DNA of 64,000 nt from Neocallimastix lanati (nom. inval.) (lineage: Eukaryota; Neocallimastigomycota; Neocallimastigomycetes; Neocallimastigales; Neocallimastigaceae), in assembly GCA_016946835.1 (NCBI GenBank), contig JACVTC010000226.1, forward strand, positions 64,001 to 128,000. Reading direction: 5' to 3'. Numbering within the stretch: position 1 is the stretch's first letter; the number at the start of each line of letters is the position of its first letter. The position numbers were made by a program, and so were the translations under genes. The notes under the pieces were generated by a model. It worked only from the letters and a program-made list of their open reading frames with translations, was not told where the DNA came from and searched no databases. Positions 22,244 through 32,596 of this stretch are shown piece by piece.

Positions 22244-22264
22244 CAACTTCAAGGGACGAAGTTG
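22244..22264 (+). promoter_or_regulatory. Conserved hairpin before the 3' LTR
   Basis: CAACTTC (22244-22250) / GAAGTTG (22258-22264) with loop AAGGGAC, just upstream of the purine-rich AAGGGCCGAGAAA that precedes the LTR. Equivalent hairpins with changed base pairs precede the 3' ends of elements 2 and 3. Confidence 0.65.
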
Positions 22265-22284
22265 ACTCTTAAGGGCCGAGAAAT

Positions 22285-23384
22285 TGATAAATAACAAAAT
22301 TATTAAATTAAAATAAATAATAAAAAAACAAATTCTGTCTAACTTAACCCAAAAATTAATCCATTCTAAACAAAAAATTAAATCCATATTTAAGAAAAAT
22401 TAATTAAATAAAAATAATTAAAATAAAATAATAATAATTTAATTAATCATTAATAATTTTAATTAAAAACTAAAATAAATTAATAAATAATATTTTTCTA
22501 AAACAACAAATAAACAAAATAATAAACAAATTTAATAAATTATAAATAACAAATAAACAAACTTATAAACATCTCAAAATTAAAATTAACTAGTTAAATA
22601 ATTTTTTAAGTTACTTTTATTTAAAATAATGATTATTTTATTTATTTTATAACTCAACTTTTATAAACAAATTATAATTAAAATAACATTTTAAAACTCA
22701 TCTTTATTAACATTTTAATTGTAAATATTGTTTAATTTAATAATAAATTATTCTTTATTTCTCTTTTATTAATTTTATTATTTTTAATGTAAATAGTTTA
22801 AAATCAAAGAAAAATATAAAAATATGTAAATATTTCTTATAAATTATTCTTTATTATTAATTATTTAATAAATTATTATAAATATTTTATTAGTTTTAAT
22901 AATCAAAAGTATGATTATTAATTAGTTAATAAATTATTATAAATATTTTATTAGTTTTAATAATCAAAAAGTATGATTATTAATTATTTAATAAATTATT
23001 ATAGATATTTTATTAGTTTTTAATAATCAATTTTTATGATTATTAATTATTTTGATAAATTATTATATATTTTATTAGTTATTAATAATCAATTTTATTA
23101 TTAAAATTTAAAATAAATTAGTATAAATAATAAATATTTCATTTTATTATTTTATTAGTTTTTAACAATTATTTTATTAATTTAAACAAAATTAATTATT
23201 AAATAAATAAAGATTAATATTAAAATAAAAATAAATTTTTTTAATAAAACATTTTTGTGTTTAATAATAAAACATATTTATTTTTTTTTTAAATTCCTTA
23301 AATCAATTTTTATTCAGTATTTATCCTTTTATTCACTTCTGCAAAATTTAATTTTTGTAGATTAAGAATATTAGGTATAAATCA
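22285..23384 (+). repeat. 3' LTR of element 1
   Basis: 1100 bp, essentially identical to 17219-18319. Ends ATAAATCA before TCAA. Confidence 0.92.
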
Positions 23385-23388
23385 TCAA

Positions 23389-23860
23389 TGGTACGGGACG
23401 CCCTGATAACTATGAAATAAGCAATAAATTTGAAAATAAAATTATAAGATTAAATATTTAAATTTTTAAAAAAATAAACAATTATAACCTTAAATTAGAT
23501 AAAAAAGAATATAAAAAGATGTAAATAAGAAAATAATTATAAGGGGGAGAGATCAGAAAGAAAAGAAAGAAAAAAAAATATAAATAGGACAAAAATATAA
23601 AAAAATGTAGTGTAGAATGGAGATATAATAAGAAATAAAAATATATAGTTAGTTAGATTATAATAAAAATGTAGTAATTAAAATAATGTATAATTAAGTA
23701 ATATAATAAATAAAAAAAAATATTAATAAAATAATAATAAAAAAAAATATTTTAATAATAAATAAATAAAAGTTATTAATTTATGTGTTTATTCAATTTA
23801 GAATAATTTATCTTAACTAGAGTAGTGTCAAAAAAGCCCAAGGTACAATAACACGTACCA
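23389..23860 (+). repeat. 5' LTR of element 2
   Basis: 472 bp; differs from the 3' LTR (25748-26221) by a few single-base or homopolymer changes. Confidence 0.9.
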
Positions 23861-23864
23861 AAAA

Positions 23865-23885
23865 TGGTGGAGAATCCGGGCGTTG
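23865..23885 (+). promoter_or_regulatory. Primer-binding site of element 2
   Basis: Starts TGGTGGAGAATCCGGGCG four bases after the LTR. Its complement reads as a tRNA 3' end: CCA, discriminator A, acceptor strand ATTCTCC, T-stem strand CCCGG and T-loop CAACG. The identical 21 bases occur at 34733 in element 3. The primer tRNA is not the tRNA-Ser of this window, whose acceptor strand differs. Confidence 0.82.
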
Positions 23886-24035
23886 ACACGTTAGGATAAA
23901 TTGAAAATAAATTGAATAAAAAAAAATAAAAAAAAAAATTATAATAAAAAAATATATAGATAGATATAATTGTCATAATTAAAAAAAAAAAAAAAAATTA
24001 TAATAAAAAAATATATAGATAGATATAATTATCAT

Positions 24036-24077
<42 letters not shown>

Positions 24078-24862
24078 TGTTGGTATTCATTAATACTTAA
24101 AAAAATATATAAATAATAATAATAATTAGTTATATAGATTTAATAGTAAAGAAATATTATTGAATAAATAAAATTTTAAGAGAATATAAATTTTAGGTAT
24201 AATTATTATATTATAGGCTTATAGGGAGTATAAGCTATAATAAATATTAGATTATAATAAAATTGTATATTGATTAAAAAGAAATTATTCAAATAATATT
24301 TTAGTATTAAATTTATATAGGAAATAATAATAATAATAATAATAATTAATTATATATATATAATAGGAAAGGTATAAAATAAAATAAATAAAATTTTAAG
24401 AGAATATAAATTTTAGGTATAATTACTATATTATAGGCTTATAGAGATGAGATAAGCTAATAATAATTAATAGATTATAATAAAATTATATATTGATTAG
24501 AAAGGAATTTTTCAAATTATATTCAAATATAAAATTATATACAAATATTATATAAAAAAAAATACTATAATTCGGTGGATATGTATATATATATAAAAAT
24601 AACAAAAAAAAAAAAAAAAAAAAAAAAAATTAGTAAATAAAAAAAAAAATAAAACTAAATAATAATATTTAATCAATTATAATAGGAATTAAATTATATT
24701 AATAATAGAATTACTTGATTAGTATTTATATATATTTATTATATTAAATTTATAATAATTAAATAATTACAAGACATTATAAAATTATATATCATTATTA
24801 AAAATTACTAACTAAAAATATAACTAATTACAAGAGAATAAAAATTTGAATGAATAATCAAA

Positions 24863-25699
24863 ATGGAATTATCTGAGAATTTAAATAAGAAATTAAATCA
24901 ATTGTGCAAAAAGTGTAACGACTTCAATAAAACCATTATAAAAGAATTTGAAAATTTATCTAATGATATTATAACTATTAATTTGTATAAAAATTATATA
25001 TCAGAAATAAAGCCTCCTAAATATTCGAAATCTGTAATCCGAAATAATAATAATATTTTTAAAATTTATTATGTTGAGAATTGTAGAGATGTTGGAAGAT
25101 TAGAAAAATACTTAAAATTCAATAAGATACAAACCAAAAATAAAATCTCCATACAAGAGGAACAAATTATAATTAATAGAAATAATAGTAATTTTAACCT
25201 ACTTAAAAGATTCAGAAGTTATTATAATTCGGAAGATAATATTAATAATAATAAAAGAAAAGAAAATATTATTGATATGAAAGAAGTCGAAAATAAAATA
25301 AGTATAGCTGATAAAAGAACATCTGATATACAGGGCGATAACGAAATTAAGGAACAAGAACCAAGTCATAGAAATGAGGGTCCACAAAGAGTTTGTGGAG
25401 AAGAAGAAAAGAAAAGCGATAATGTTAAGAAAGAAAAATTAATAGTGATGAAGATTAAACCTGTTAATAAAGAAATAAAAGAAGAAAATACTAATTCAAC
25501 TTTGATTAAGTCAAGAATAAAAAAAATAAAAATTAATTCTAAGAAACATAATAATATAATTCTTAATAAAAATAAAGCAAAGAGTATTAAAATTATTGTT
25601 CTAAAGGAAATTTTGAGTAAAACTTGTAATAATAGAAAGGATACTAAAACTCTAGAACGTAATTATAAAATTGGAAAGAAGAAAAAGACCCATATTTAA
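24863..25699 (+). CDS. Lysine-rich ORF of element 2, function unknown
   Basis: 278-aa very basic, Asn-rich protein. I see no zinc knuckle and no protease, polymerase or integrase motif. Residues about 1-110 form a possible helical domain (LNKKLNQLCKKCNDFNKTIIKEFENLSNDIITINLYKN). The middle is polar with EEEKKSDNVKKEK, and the end reads NNRKDTKTLERNYKIGKKKK. The same ending (NNRKDTKTVERNYKKK) closes the ORF of element 3, so the C-terminus is conserved within the family although most of the rest differs. It lies directly before the 3' hairpin and purine tract, where the end of pol normally sits. It may be a reduced Gag or a chimera of gag start and pol end. Intact frame and near-identical LTRs suggest recent activity. 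Confidence 0.6.
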   Translation: MELSENLNKKLNQLCKKCNDFNKTIIKEFENLSNDIITINLYKNYISEIKPPKYSKSVIRNNNNIFKIYYVENCRDVGRLEKYLKFNKIQTKNKISIQEEQIIINRNNSNFNLLKRFRSYYNSEDNINNNKRKENIIDMKEVENKISIADKRTSDIQGDNEIKEQEPSHRNEGPQRVCGEEEKKSDNVKKEKLIVMKIKPVNKEIKEENTNSTLIKSRIKKIKINSKKHNNIILNKNKAKSIKIIVLKEILSKTCNNRKDTKTLERNYKIGKKKKTHI

Positions 25700-25707
25700 G
25701 TAAATTG

Positions 25708-25744
25708 AGACTTCAAAGGATGAGGTCTAAATTTAGGGGGGAAG
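25708..25744 (+). promoter_or_regulatory. 3' hairpin and polypurine tract of element 2
   Basis: Hairpin AGACTTC/GAGGTCT (25708-25714 with 25722-25728) followed by AGGGGGGAAG just before the 3' LTR; the purine tract would prime plus-strand DNA synthesis. Confidence 0.75.
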
Positions 25745-25747
25745 TCA

Positions 25748-26221
25748 TGGTACGGGACGCCCTGATAACTATGAAATAAGCAATAAATTTGAAAATAAAG
25801 TTATAAGATTAAATATTTAAATTTTTAAAAAAATAAACAATTATAACCTTAAATTAGATAAAAAAGAATATAAAAAGATGTAAATAAGAAAATAATTATA
25901 AGGGGGAGAGATCAGAAAGAAAAGAAAGAAAAAAAAAAATATAAATAGGACAAAAATATAAAAAAATGTAGTGTAGAATGGAGATATAATAAGAAATAAA
26001 AATATATAGTTAGTTAGATTATAATAAAAATGTAGTAATTAAAATAATGTATAATTAAGTAATATAATAAATAAAAAAAAATATTAATAAAATAATAATA
26101 AAAAAAAATATTTTAATAATAAATAAATAAAAGTTATTAATTTATGTGTTTATTCAATTTAGAATAATTTATCTTAACTAGAGTAGTGTCAAAAAATCCC
26201 AAGGTACAATAACACGTACCC
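25748..26221 (+). repeat. 3' LTR of element 2
   Basis: 474 bp, as 23389-23860; last base C instead of A, followed by TCAA. Confidence 0.88.
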
Positions 26222-26494
26222 TCAAGTTGTAATAATACTAAGTTCTATCACTAAATATGATTATTAACTTCAACTTAATGACTAATTCATTAAGTTGAGA
26301 AATAAAATAAAAATAAAAATTTTACCTAAAAAGAGAGTTTATTATAAAATTAATTATAATAACAACACAAAAAGTAAAAGAAGGAATATTTAGATAAATT
26401 TGGTTTAAAAAAATATGTTTTTTGAATAAAATGTTTTATTAATTTATTAAATTTTAAAATATAAAATTGCTATTATTATAACTATATTTTTATA

Positions 26495-26735
26495 ATAATA
26501 ACTCTTGATTTCTTAAAGGGAAATCAAGAGCCTTATTTATATTTTTTTATGGAAATAAGGTTAAATAAAAAGGTTTTCTAATCTTAAAAAATATCTTATC
26601 TAGAAAAAGATTAGAAGAAAAAACTAGATAAGTTTTTGATCGATATTCTATTCATATCGATCATCGTATATATTAAGTAAAACCAAATATATTATTTTAT
26701 ATTTGGATAAAACCTTAATATATCGATTTCCTAAA
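26495..26735 (-). promoter_or_regulatory. Covarying palindrome/pseudoknot block, copy b
   Basis: CTCTTGATTTC/GAAATCAAGAG; TCTAATCTT/AAGATTAGA interleaved with CTTATCTAG/CTAGATAAG; GATCGATAT/ATATCGATC; ATATATTAAG/CTTAATATAT enclosing CCAAATATA/TATATTTGG. TATAAATA is on the minus strand beside the first hairpin. Confidence 0.65.
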
Positions 26736-27634
26736 TTTTAATTTAGATCATCTAATAAAAGGAAAAATCAATAATAACCGGAATGATCTAAATTATTCTA
26801 TTCTATCTTTCTAAATATTATTTTTAAAATCTAATCTAAACTTATTAACATAAAACTATCTTTAAACTAGAATACAGAATTATAAAAAATACAGAAACTT
26901 ATTAATTGTTCTTTTAAATGTACAATGTAAAAAATAAATAAAACTAATGTTTACATTAACTTGATAATTAAATGAATAACTAAATAAAATTAATAATATT
27001 AATAAATGTACATATAATAATTATTTAAATAAATTTTCTAATATTATTTAAGTGTATGAATAATTACAATTATAATAAATTTGATAATAATATCTCAATG
27101 TATGAATTAATTATAATTTAAATAAATTTATAATTATTATCAATAATTATAAAGACTAAGAAATAATAATTATTTATTAGTAAATAATTATTATTTCTTA
27201 CACAAGTTGTAAGAAATCATAATTATTCAATAATGAATAATTAATATTTCTTATAATTAATGAAAAATAATTAATAATTTATAATTATTTATAAAATAAT
27301 AATTATTTTTAAAAAATATTTATTTAAATAATAATTAATATATTCATTGATTTTAACTTATAAATTTATTTAATAGTTATATTTTCATATATTGATCTAA
27401 ATTTATTTACATATTATAAGTTATACATTTATATAAATAATATAAAATTTATTTACATATTATTATTATTCATTTAAATAGAATTTTTTACAAAAAATTG
27501 TGTAAATTTGTATTTAATATTTTACCATAAAAATATTAGTTATTTTAATTAAAATGAATTATGTATTTTATAATGTATTATAAACTATAAATGTATCTAA
27601 TCTATCATATTATTTAATCTTTATTTTTTAAATG

Positions 27635-27665
<31 letters not shown>

Positions 27666-27704
27666 TTTTTTTATTAATTCCTATCCTATCAATATTTAAT
27701 ATTT

Positions 27705-27945
27705 TATAATTAATTAGAAAATCGGTAATTAATGTTTTTCCTAACAAATAGGTTTTCTTTAATTATACGATGATCAATATGATTAGAATATTGATCGAAA
27801 AACTATTTAGGTTTTTCTTCTAATCTTTTCCTAAATAGATTTTTTGTTAAGATTAGAAAATAAATTTATTTAACCGATTAATTTTTTAAAAAATATAAAT
27901 AGGACTCTTGAATTCTCTTTGAGAAATCAAGAGTTATTATTTTAA
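27705..27945 (+). promoter_or_regulatory. Covarying palindrome/pseudoknot block, copy e (opposite orientation)
   Basis: Inverse of the other copies. Helices CTATTTAGG/CCTAAATAG, GATCAATAT/ATATTGATC and CCTATTTG/...TTAGG carry compensatory changes. TATAAATAGGACTCTTGA near 27893 reads on the plus strand. Confidence 0.65.
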
Positions 27946-28234
27946 GAAAATATAATAAATAATAACAAATAAAATAAATTTTTTTTATATATCAAAAAAA
28001 ACTGTTATTAATCATAAAAGGTTTTTTTTTTTAAAGAATATTTTCAACTACTATTCTGCCGTTGCTTGGTTATTGTTTGTTATATTTACTTATAATAAAC
28101 TCTGTATAATTAAGTATAATTTTTATTTTTTTAATTTTATTTTCTCAATTTTAATATTATGTAAAAATAATATTAAAGTTGTAGATAATAGTTATATTAA
28201 TTAATTTTAGTTTTAGTATAGCTATTACACAAGT

Positions 28235-29243
28235 TTCAATTTACTCTTGTAAAATATTTAATAATTTGAATACGTATTTAAATGTAATGTAATGTAAATT
28301 ATTGTGGATAAAAATGTTTTCCAAATTTTTAATATAAATTTAAATGTATTCCAAATTATTAATTTAAATAATTTCCTCAAAAATGTATGACTAAATTATT
28401 TGGAGAATTTACATCATTACTACTCACTTTGAATCATGAAACTTTGTAAATTAAAAATAATTAGTCATGAAACTTTGTAAATTAAAAATAATTAGTCATG
28501 AAACTTTGTAAATTAAAAATAATTAGTCATAAATTAGTTAAATTAAAATAATCAAAGAAAAATTGCCTTTTCCGTTTGTTTACAAAAACTTGCTGTTTTG
28601 TTTATTTATTTTTAGAAATATTAGATCGTTTTAAATAGTTTTTATATTAAAATAATTCATAAAATTTCATGTAATTTATTATTAAATGTGATTACAAATA
28701 TATAATAATATTTTAGTTAGTTTATTACAATTTATTCAATTTAAATTTTAATTTTCAAAAAGTATAAAAAGAGTTAATTTTCAACTATTGAACGATAGTT
28801 GGAAAATAGTATAGTTTAGTATAGTATAGAAAAGTATAGTATAGTATAGCATAGTAGAGTATAGATATTATAAATTTTATATTTTATTAATTAGTATTAT
28901 AACTATTATTAGAATAGTTATTTTTTATAAAACAATTTTATTTTAAATTTTATTTTAAAAATCTTAACTGCTAGTAGGCTTTCCGGTAAAGGACCCTACG
29001 GTACCCAGTTAATTGATTGTTGATTTTTAGAATAGTTAAATTCGATAAATAAGAAATATTAATAAAAGGATTTTTTATAAAACAAAAAATTAAATTAGTT
29101 TTTAGTTTTAGTGTTTTAGTTAATAATTAATTATAGTGTTGATATAATAAAATTGTGTAAAATAAGATAGTCTGTCCACGCCGACCTAAGCTATTAGTTT
29201 ATTTTACAACTCTTTTTGTACTAGAAGCTACTTTAGAAAGGAA
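28235..29243 (-). repeat. Leader of tRNA-Ser unit 3, split by a solo LTR
   Basis: TTTCAATTTACTCT (from about 28234) and ACTCTTTTTGTACTAGAAGC (29209 on) are the two halves of one leader, separated by the solo LTR at 28248-29208. Confidence 0.7.
28248..29208 (+). mobile_element. Solo LTR in the unit 3 leader
   Basis: 961 bp, TGTAAAAT...ATTTTACA ends, 5-bp duplication ACTCT (28243-28247 and 29209-29213). TATA-like GTATAAAAAG near 28762 on the plus strand, followed by an (AGTAT)n-like run to 28864. Three tandem copies of a roughly 32-bp TTAGTCATGAAACTTTG repeat at 28430-28530. No ORF. Confidence 0.75.
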
Positions 29244-29716
29244 TTTTTTTTTTTTTTTTAGAAAGGGAAGAGAATACACTTCCGATACTTTATTAATTTT
29301 ATTATAAAAAAAATACATGTAAGGTGAAAAGTAAAATTGAAATTAAAAAATAAAAATAAAAGTTAAAAAATAAAAAATAAAAAATAAAAAATAAAAAAAA
29401 AGCTCAGAAATACTTGGTATTTCGGCAAGTTGTACTATACGGGAATTTTTCCCTTCCTAACAAATAAAAAAAAAAAGAAATAAAACAAAGAAGTTACATT
29501 CTTTAAAAAATAGATTAGTGTGGTGATCACTAAACTTTCAGGGAGCATAAAAATATTTAATATATTTAAAAAGTTTAATAATAATTCCTTATTTAAATCT
29601 CTATGATAAAAGAAGTAATCGTCACCTGCAGGACTCAAACCTGCGCTCCCAAAGGGAAATGGCTTAGCAGGCCACCGCGTTAACCACTCCGCCAAAGTGA
29701 CTACAACTTCTTTAAG
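29244..29716 (-). repeat. tRNA-Ser unit 4
   Basis: Poly(A) (poly-T 29244-29260), LINE-like tail, body, tRNA 29620-29701 and 15-bp flank ending TAAG. Its leader is at 32082-32125. Confidence 0.85.
29620..29701 (-). tRNA. tRNA-Ser(GCT)-like, copy 4
   Basis: 82 nt, GCT anticodon, all stems paired, but the T-loop reads TTTGAGT instead of TTCGAGT: the invariant C56 and the matching B-box base are changed. This probably weakens Pol III promotion and tRNA folding. The 5' flank TACAACTTCTTTAAG is followed by an LTR. Confidence 0.8.
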
Positions 29717-31616
29717 TGATACGGGGTGTCACTAAATACCTTGTATTTCCTATTAAATACTCTTAATAATAATAAAATAAAATTATTATTAAATATTCTT
29801 ATTAAAATCTTTTATTAATATCAAATATAATAAAACTTATTATTAAATATTCTTATAAATTTCTTTTATTAATATTAAATATAATAAAAATTATTATTAA
29901 ATATTCTTATTAAAATCTTTTATTAATATCAAATATAATAAAAATTATTATTAAATATTCTTATTAAAATCTTTTATTAATATCAAATCTAATAAAAATT
30001 ATTATTAAATATTCTTATAAATTTCTTTTATTAATATTAAATATAATAAAAATTATTATTAAATATTCTTAAAAAATTCTTTTATTAATATTAAATATAA
30101 TAAAAATTATTATTAAATATTCTTATTAAAATCTTTTATTAATATCAAATATAATAAAAATTATTATTAAATATTCTTATAAATTTCTTTTATTAATATT
30201 AAATATAATAAAAATTATTATTAAATATTCTTATTAAAATCTTTTATTAATATCAAATATAATAAAAATTATTATTAAATATTCTTATTAAAATCTTTTA
30301 TAATAAAAATTATTATTAAATATTCTTATTAAAATCTTTTATTAATATCAAATCTAATAAAAATTATTATTAAATATTCTTATTAAAATCTTTTATAATA
30401 AAAATTATTATTAAATATTCTTATTAAAATCTTTTATTAATATCAAATATAATAAAAATTATTATTAAATATTCTTATTAAAATCTTTTATTAATATCAA
30501 ATATAATAAAAATTATTATTAAATATTCTTATTAAAATCTTTTATTAATATCAAATATAATAAAAATTATTATTAAATATTCTTATTAAAATCTTTTATT
30601 AATATCAAATCTAATAAAAATTATTATTAAATATTCTTATAAATTTCTTTTATTAATATTAAATATAATAAAAATTATTATTAAATATTCTTAAAAAATT
30701 CTTTTATTAATATTAAATATAATAAAAATTATTATTAAATATTCTTATTAAAATCTTTTATTAATATCAAATATAATAAAAATTATTATTAAATATTCTA
30801 ATAAAAATCTTTTATTAATATTAAATATAATAAAAATTATTATTAAATATTCTTATTAAAATCTTTTATTAATATCAAATCTAATAAAAATAATTATTAA
30901 ATATTTTATTAATATCAAATATAATAAAAATTATTATTAAATATTCTTATTAAAAATTATATAATATTTAAATCATTATTAATTCTTATTTTTATATTAA
31001 GAATAATAAAAACCTATTTCAATAAATATTTGATATAAAATACAGAATTATAAGTTTCTGTATAATATTTTCTAAACCTTTGAAATAAACTAAAAATAAA
31101 TCAAAAATCAAAAAAAATTAAATCTTTATTAAAAATAAAAATGAACTAAAATACAGAATTTCAATAATAAAAAAATGATCTAAAATACAGAAAATATCAA
31201 TTCTGTATAATTCTCTCTCTGAATAACAATATCAAGAAGAAGCTACCGCCCAGAATGCCCTTCGTGATACAATCTCTAAATTAATTTTTTATATTTTAAT
31301 TTAATAAATGTTATTTTTTTTTTTAAAAAAATAATTTAAAATAATAGTTAAAAATTAAAATAAAATAGTTATAATAGTTTTTTTTATAAAGAATATATTA
31401 ATAATAAATAAAATGTATTAAAATAAAAGTATAAAAAGAAGAATAAATTTCTTTCTTTTTAATACTTGGAACAAATAATTTTAATTTTAAATTTAAATAA
31501 AGAATATTTTAAAATTTAATTTTTTTTTCTTGTTTCCAAATTTATTTTTATAGTTATGTGTTAATATTTATTTTTTTGTTTTGAATATCTTAGTGTTTCA
31601 ACCCCACCCCGTATTA
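29717..31616 (+). mobile_element. Solo LTR with a 54-bp minisatellite in U3
   Basis: 1.9 kb, TGATACGGGGTG...CCCCGTATTA ends, 4-bp duplication TAAG (29713-29716 and 31617-31620). It includes the minisatellite, a conserved GC-richer island GAAGCTACCGCCCAGAATGC near 31237, and TATA-like GTATAAAAAG near 31430 in plus orientation. A shorter inverted relative lies at 61763-63204. No coding sequence. Confidence 0.8.
29760..30960. repeat. 54-bp minisatellite, roughly 20 copies
   Basis: Repeat built on AATAAAAATTATTATTAAAT + ATTCTTATTAAAATCTTTTA + TTAATATCAAATAT. Shortened variants without the last part occur near 30300 and 30395. Confidence 0.9.
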
Positions 31617-31620
31617 TAAG

Positions 31621-32077
31621 TGATACGTGACCACTATAAAAATGGTATTTAGGTAGATTCTTTAGGTTAAAGAAATACTTAAATATTATTGGTCAATAAT
31701 AATTTTATAATAATATATATAATTTTAGAATAATAATTATTAAACGGAGAATTCTTTTATTTATAAGTTTATACTTATGATAAATTAATTCACATAAATA
31801 GCTATTTTTATATTTTAGTATAGTTAAAAAGAGATTTGATATATATTTGAGATAATTAATTATAATATTTATATGAGTAATAATAATAATTGATGTAATA
31901 ATTAATAATTAATAATAAATAAAGAGAATATTAAAAAGATATATTTATTACTTAATTTTGTATTATTGTATGTGTTATTTCTATTTAATATTAGAATATA
32001 TTATTTTGTCATAGTTCCTTATTGTCATTGCCAATAAATAAATATTAATTTAGATACATAAATAAAATATTGTAACA
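31621..32077 (+). mobile_element. Solo LTR, related to the LTR of element 3
   Basis: 457 bp, TGATACGTGACC...TTGTAACA, directly after TAAG and before CAAG. Its start resembles 34070 (both contain GATTTAGGTAGG-like sequence and AAATATTATTGGT) and it contains TAGAATATATTATTTTGTCAT as at 34640. Confidence 0.6.
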
Positions 32078-32081
32078 CAAG

Positions 32082-32125
32082 TTTCAATTTTCTCTTTTTG
32101 TACTAGAAGCTACTTTAGAAAGGAA
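32082..32125 (-). repeat. Leader of tRNA-Ser unit 4
   Basis: GTACTAGAAGCTACTTTAGA on the plus strand, followed by the poly-T of unit 5. Confidence 0.7.
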
Positions 32126-32596
32126 TTTTTTTTTTTTTTTTTTTTTTAGACAGGGAAGAGAATACACTTCCAAAACTTTATTAATTTTATTATAAAAAAA
32201 ATACATGTAAGGTGAAAAGTACAATTGAAATTAAAAAATAAAAATAAAAGTTAAAAAATAAAAAATAAAAAATAAAAAAAAAGCTCAAAAAATACTATGT
32301 ATTTCGGCAAAGTTGTACTATGCGGAAAATTTTCCTTTTTTAACAAATAAAAAAAAAAAGTAATAAAACAAAGAAGTAACATCTTTTAAAATAGATTAGT
32401 GTGGAGTCCACTATACGTGCAGGGAACATAAAATATTTAATATATTTAAAAAGTTTAATAATAATTCCTTATTTAAATCTCTATGATAAAAAATGTGATC
32501 GTCACCTGCAGTACTCGAACCTGCGCTCCCGAAGGGAAATGGCTTAGCAGGCCACCGCGTTAACCACTCCGCCAAAGTGACTACAATTTTATTTTT
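32126..32596 (-). repeat. tRNA-Ser unit 5
   Basis: Poly(A) (poly-T 32126-32146), LINE-like tail, body, tRNA 32500-32581 and 15-bp 5' flank. The tail and about 230 nt of body align with the LINE B 3'UTR at 36217-36470. No leader is found for this unit: beyond the LTR insertions the sequence runs into LINE B copy 2. Confidence 0.82.
32500..32581 (-). tRNA. tRNA-Ser(GCT)-like, copy 5
   Basis: 82 nt, GCT anticodon. The T stem has one broken pair (GCAGG against TACTGC) and the variable-arm loop has one change. A and B boxes are otherwise intact, and a T6 run lies about 11 nt downstream. An LTR begins 15 bp from its 5' end. Confidence 0.8.

Larger units (their letters stand above)
17219..23384 (+). 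mobile_element. LTR retrotransposon 1 (Ty3/gypsy-like, young, pol-deleted)
   Basis: 6.17-kb element with TGATAAATAAC...ATAAATCA LTRs, 4-bp target-site duplication TCAA (17215-17218 and 23385-23388), primer-binding site, folded leader, poly(A) run, gag, frameshift signal and truncated pol. The two 1.1-kb LTRs look identical apart from about one T in a homopolymer, so insertion is very recent. Ty3/gypsy affinity rests on the protease (LFDTGA) and RNase H remnants (DYKPLL, DDALSRL) and on insertion near a tRNA. It lacks reverse transcriptase and integrase and must depend on a relative. Confidence 0.92.
23389..26221 (+). mobile_element. LTR retrotransposon 2: short, single ORF, no pol
   Basis: 2.83-kb element with near-identical LTRs (23389-23860 and 25748-26221; TGGTACGGGACG...ACACGTACC, terminal inverted TGGTACG/CGTACCA), TCAA on both sides (23385-23388, 26222-26225), primer-binding site at 23865 and purine tract at 25734-25744. 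It carries one 278-codon ORF and no protease, reverse transcriptase or integrase, so it is non-autonomous. It shares one copy of the TCAA target with element 1, with no base between the two LTR systems beyond that duplication. Confidence 0.9.
26228..28229. mobile_element. 2.0-kb LTR-like element with two inverted structured blocks
   Basis: Starts TGTAATAATACTAAG and ends AGTATAGCTATTACA; 5-bp duplication CAAGT at 26223-26227 and 28230-28234. It carries the palindrome/pseudoknot block twice, in opposite orientations (26495-26735 and 27705-27945), each with its own TATAAATA and AATAAACTC-like signal. It may be two solo LTRs of one family joined head to head, or a foldback element. No ORF. Confidence 0.65.

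Noticed and set aside
22154-22387. 77-aa ORF in the LTR of element 1
   Set aside because: Runs from LTR U3 sequence; the shared MDLIFCLEWINF start appears in both LTRs and has no coding support.
29760-30960. Regularly repeated 54-bp array considered as a CRISPR-like array
   Set aside because: No unique spacers, pure tandem minisatellite inside an LTR, eukaryotic context.
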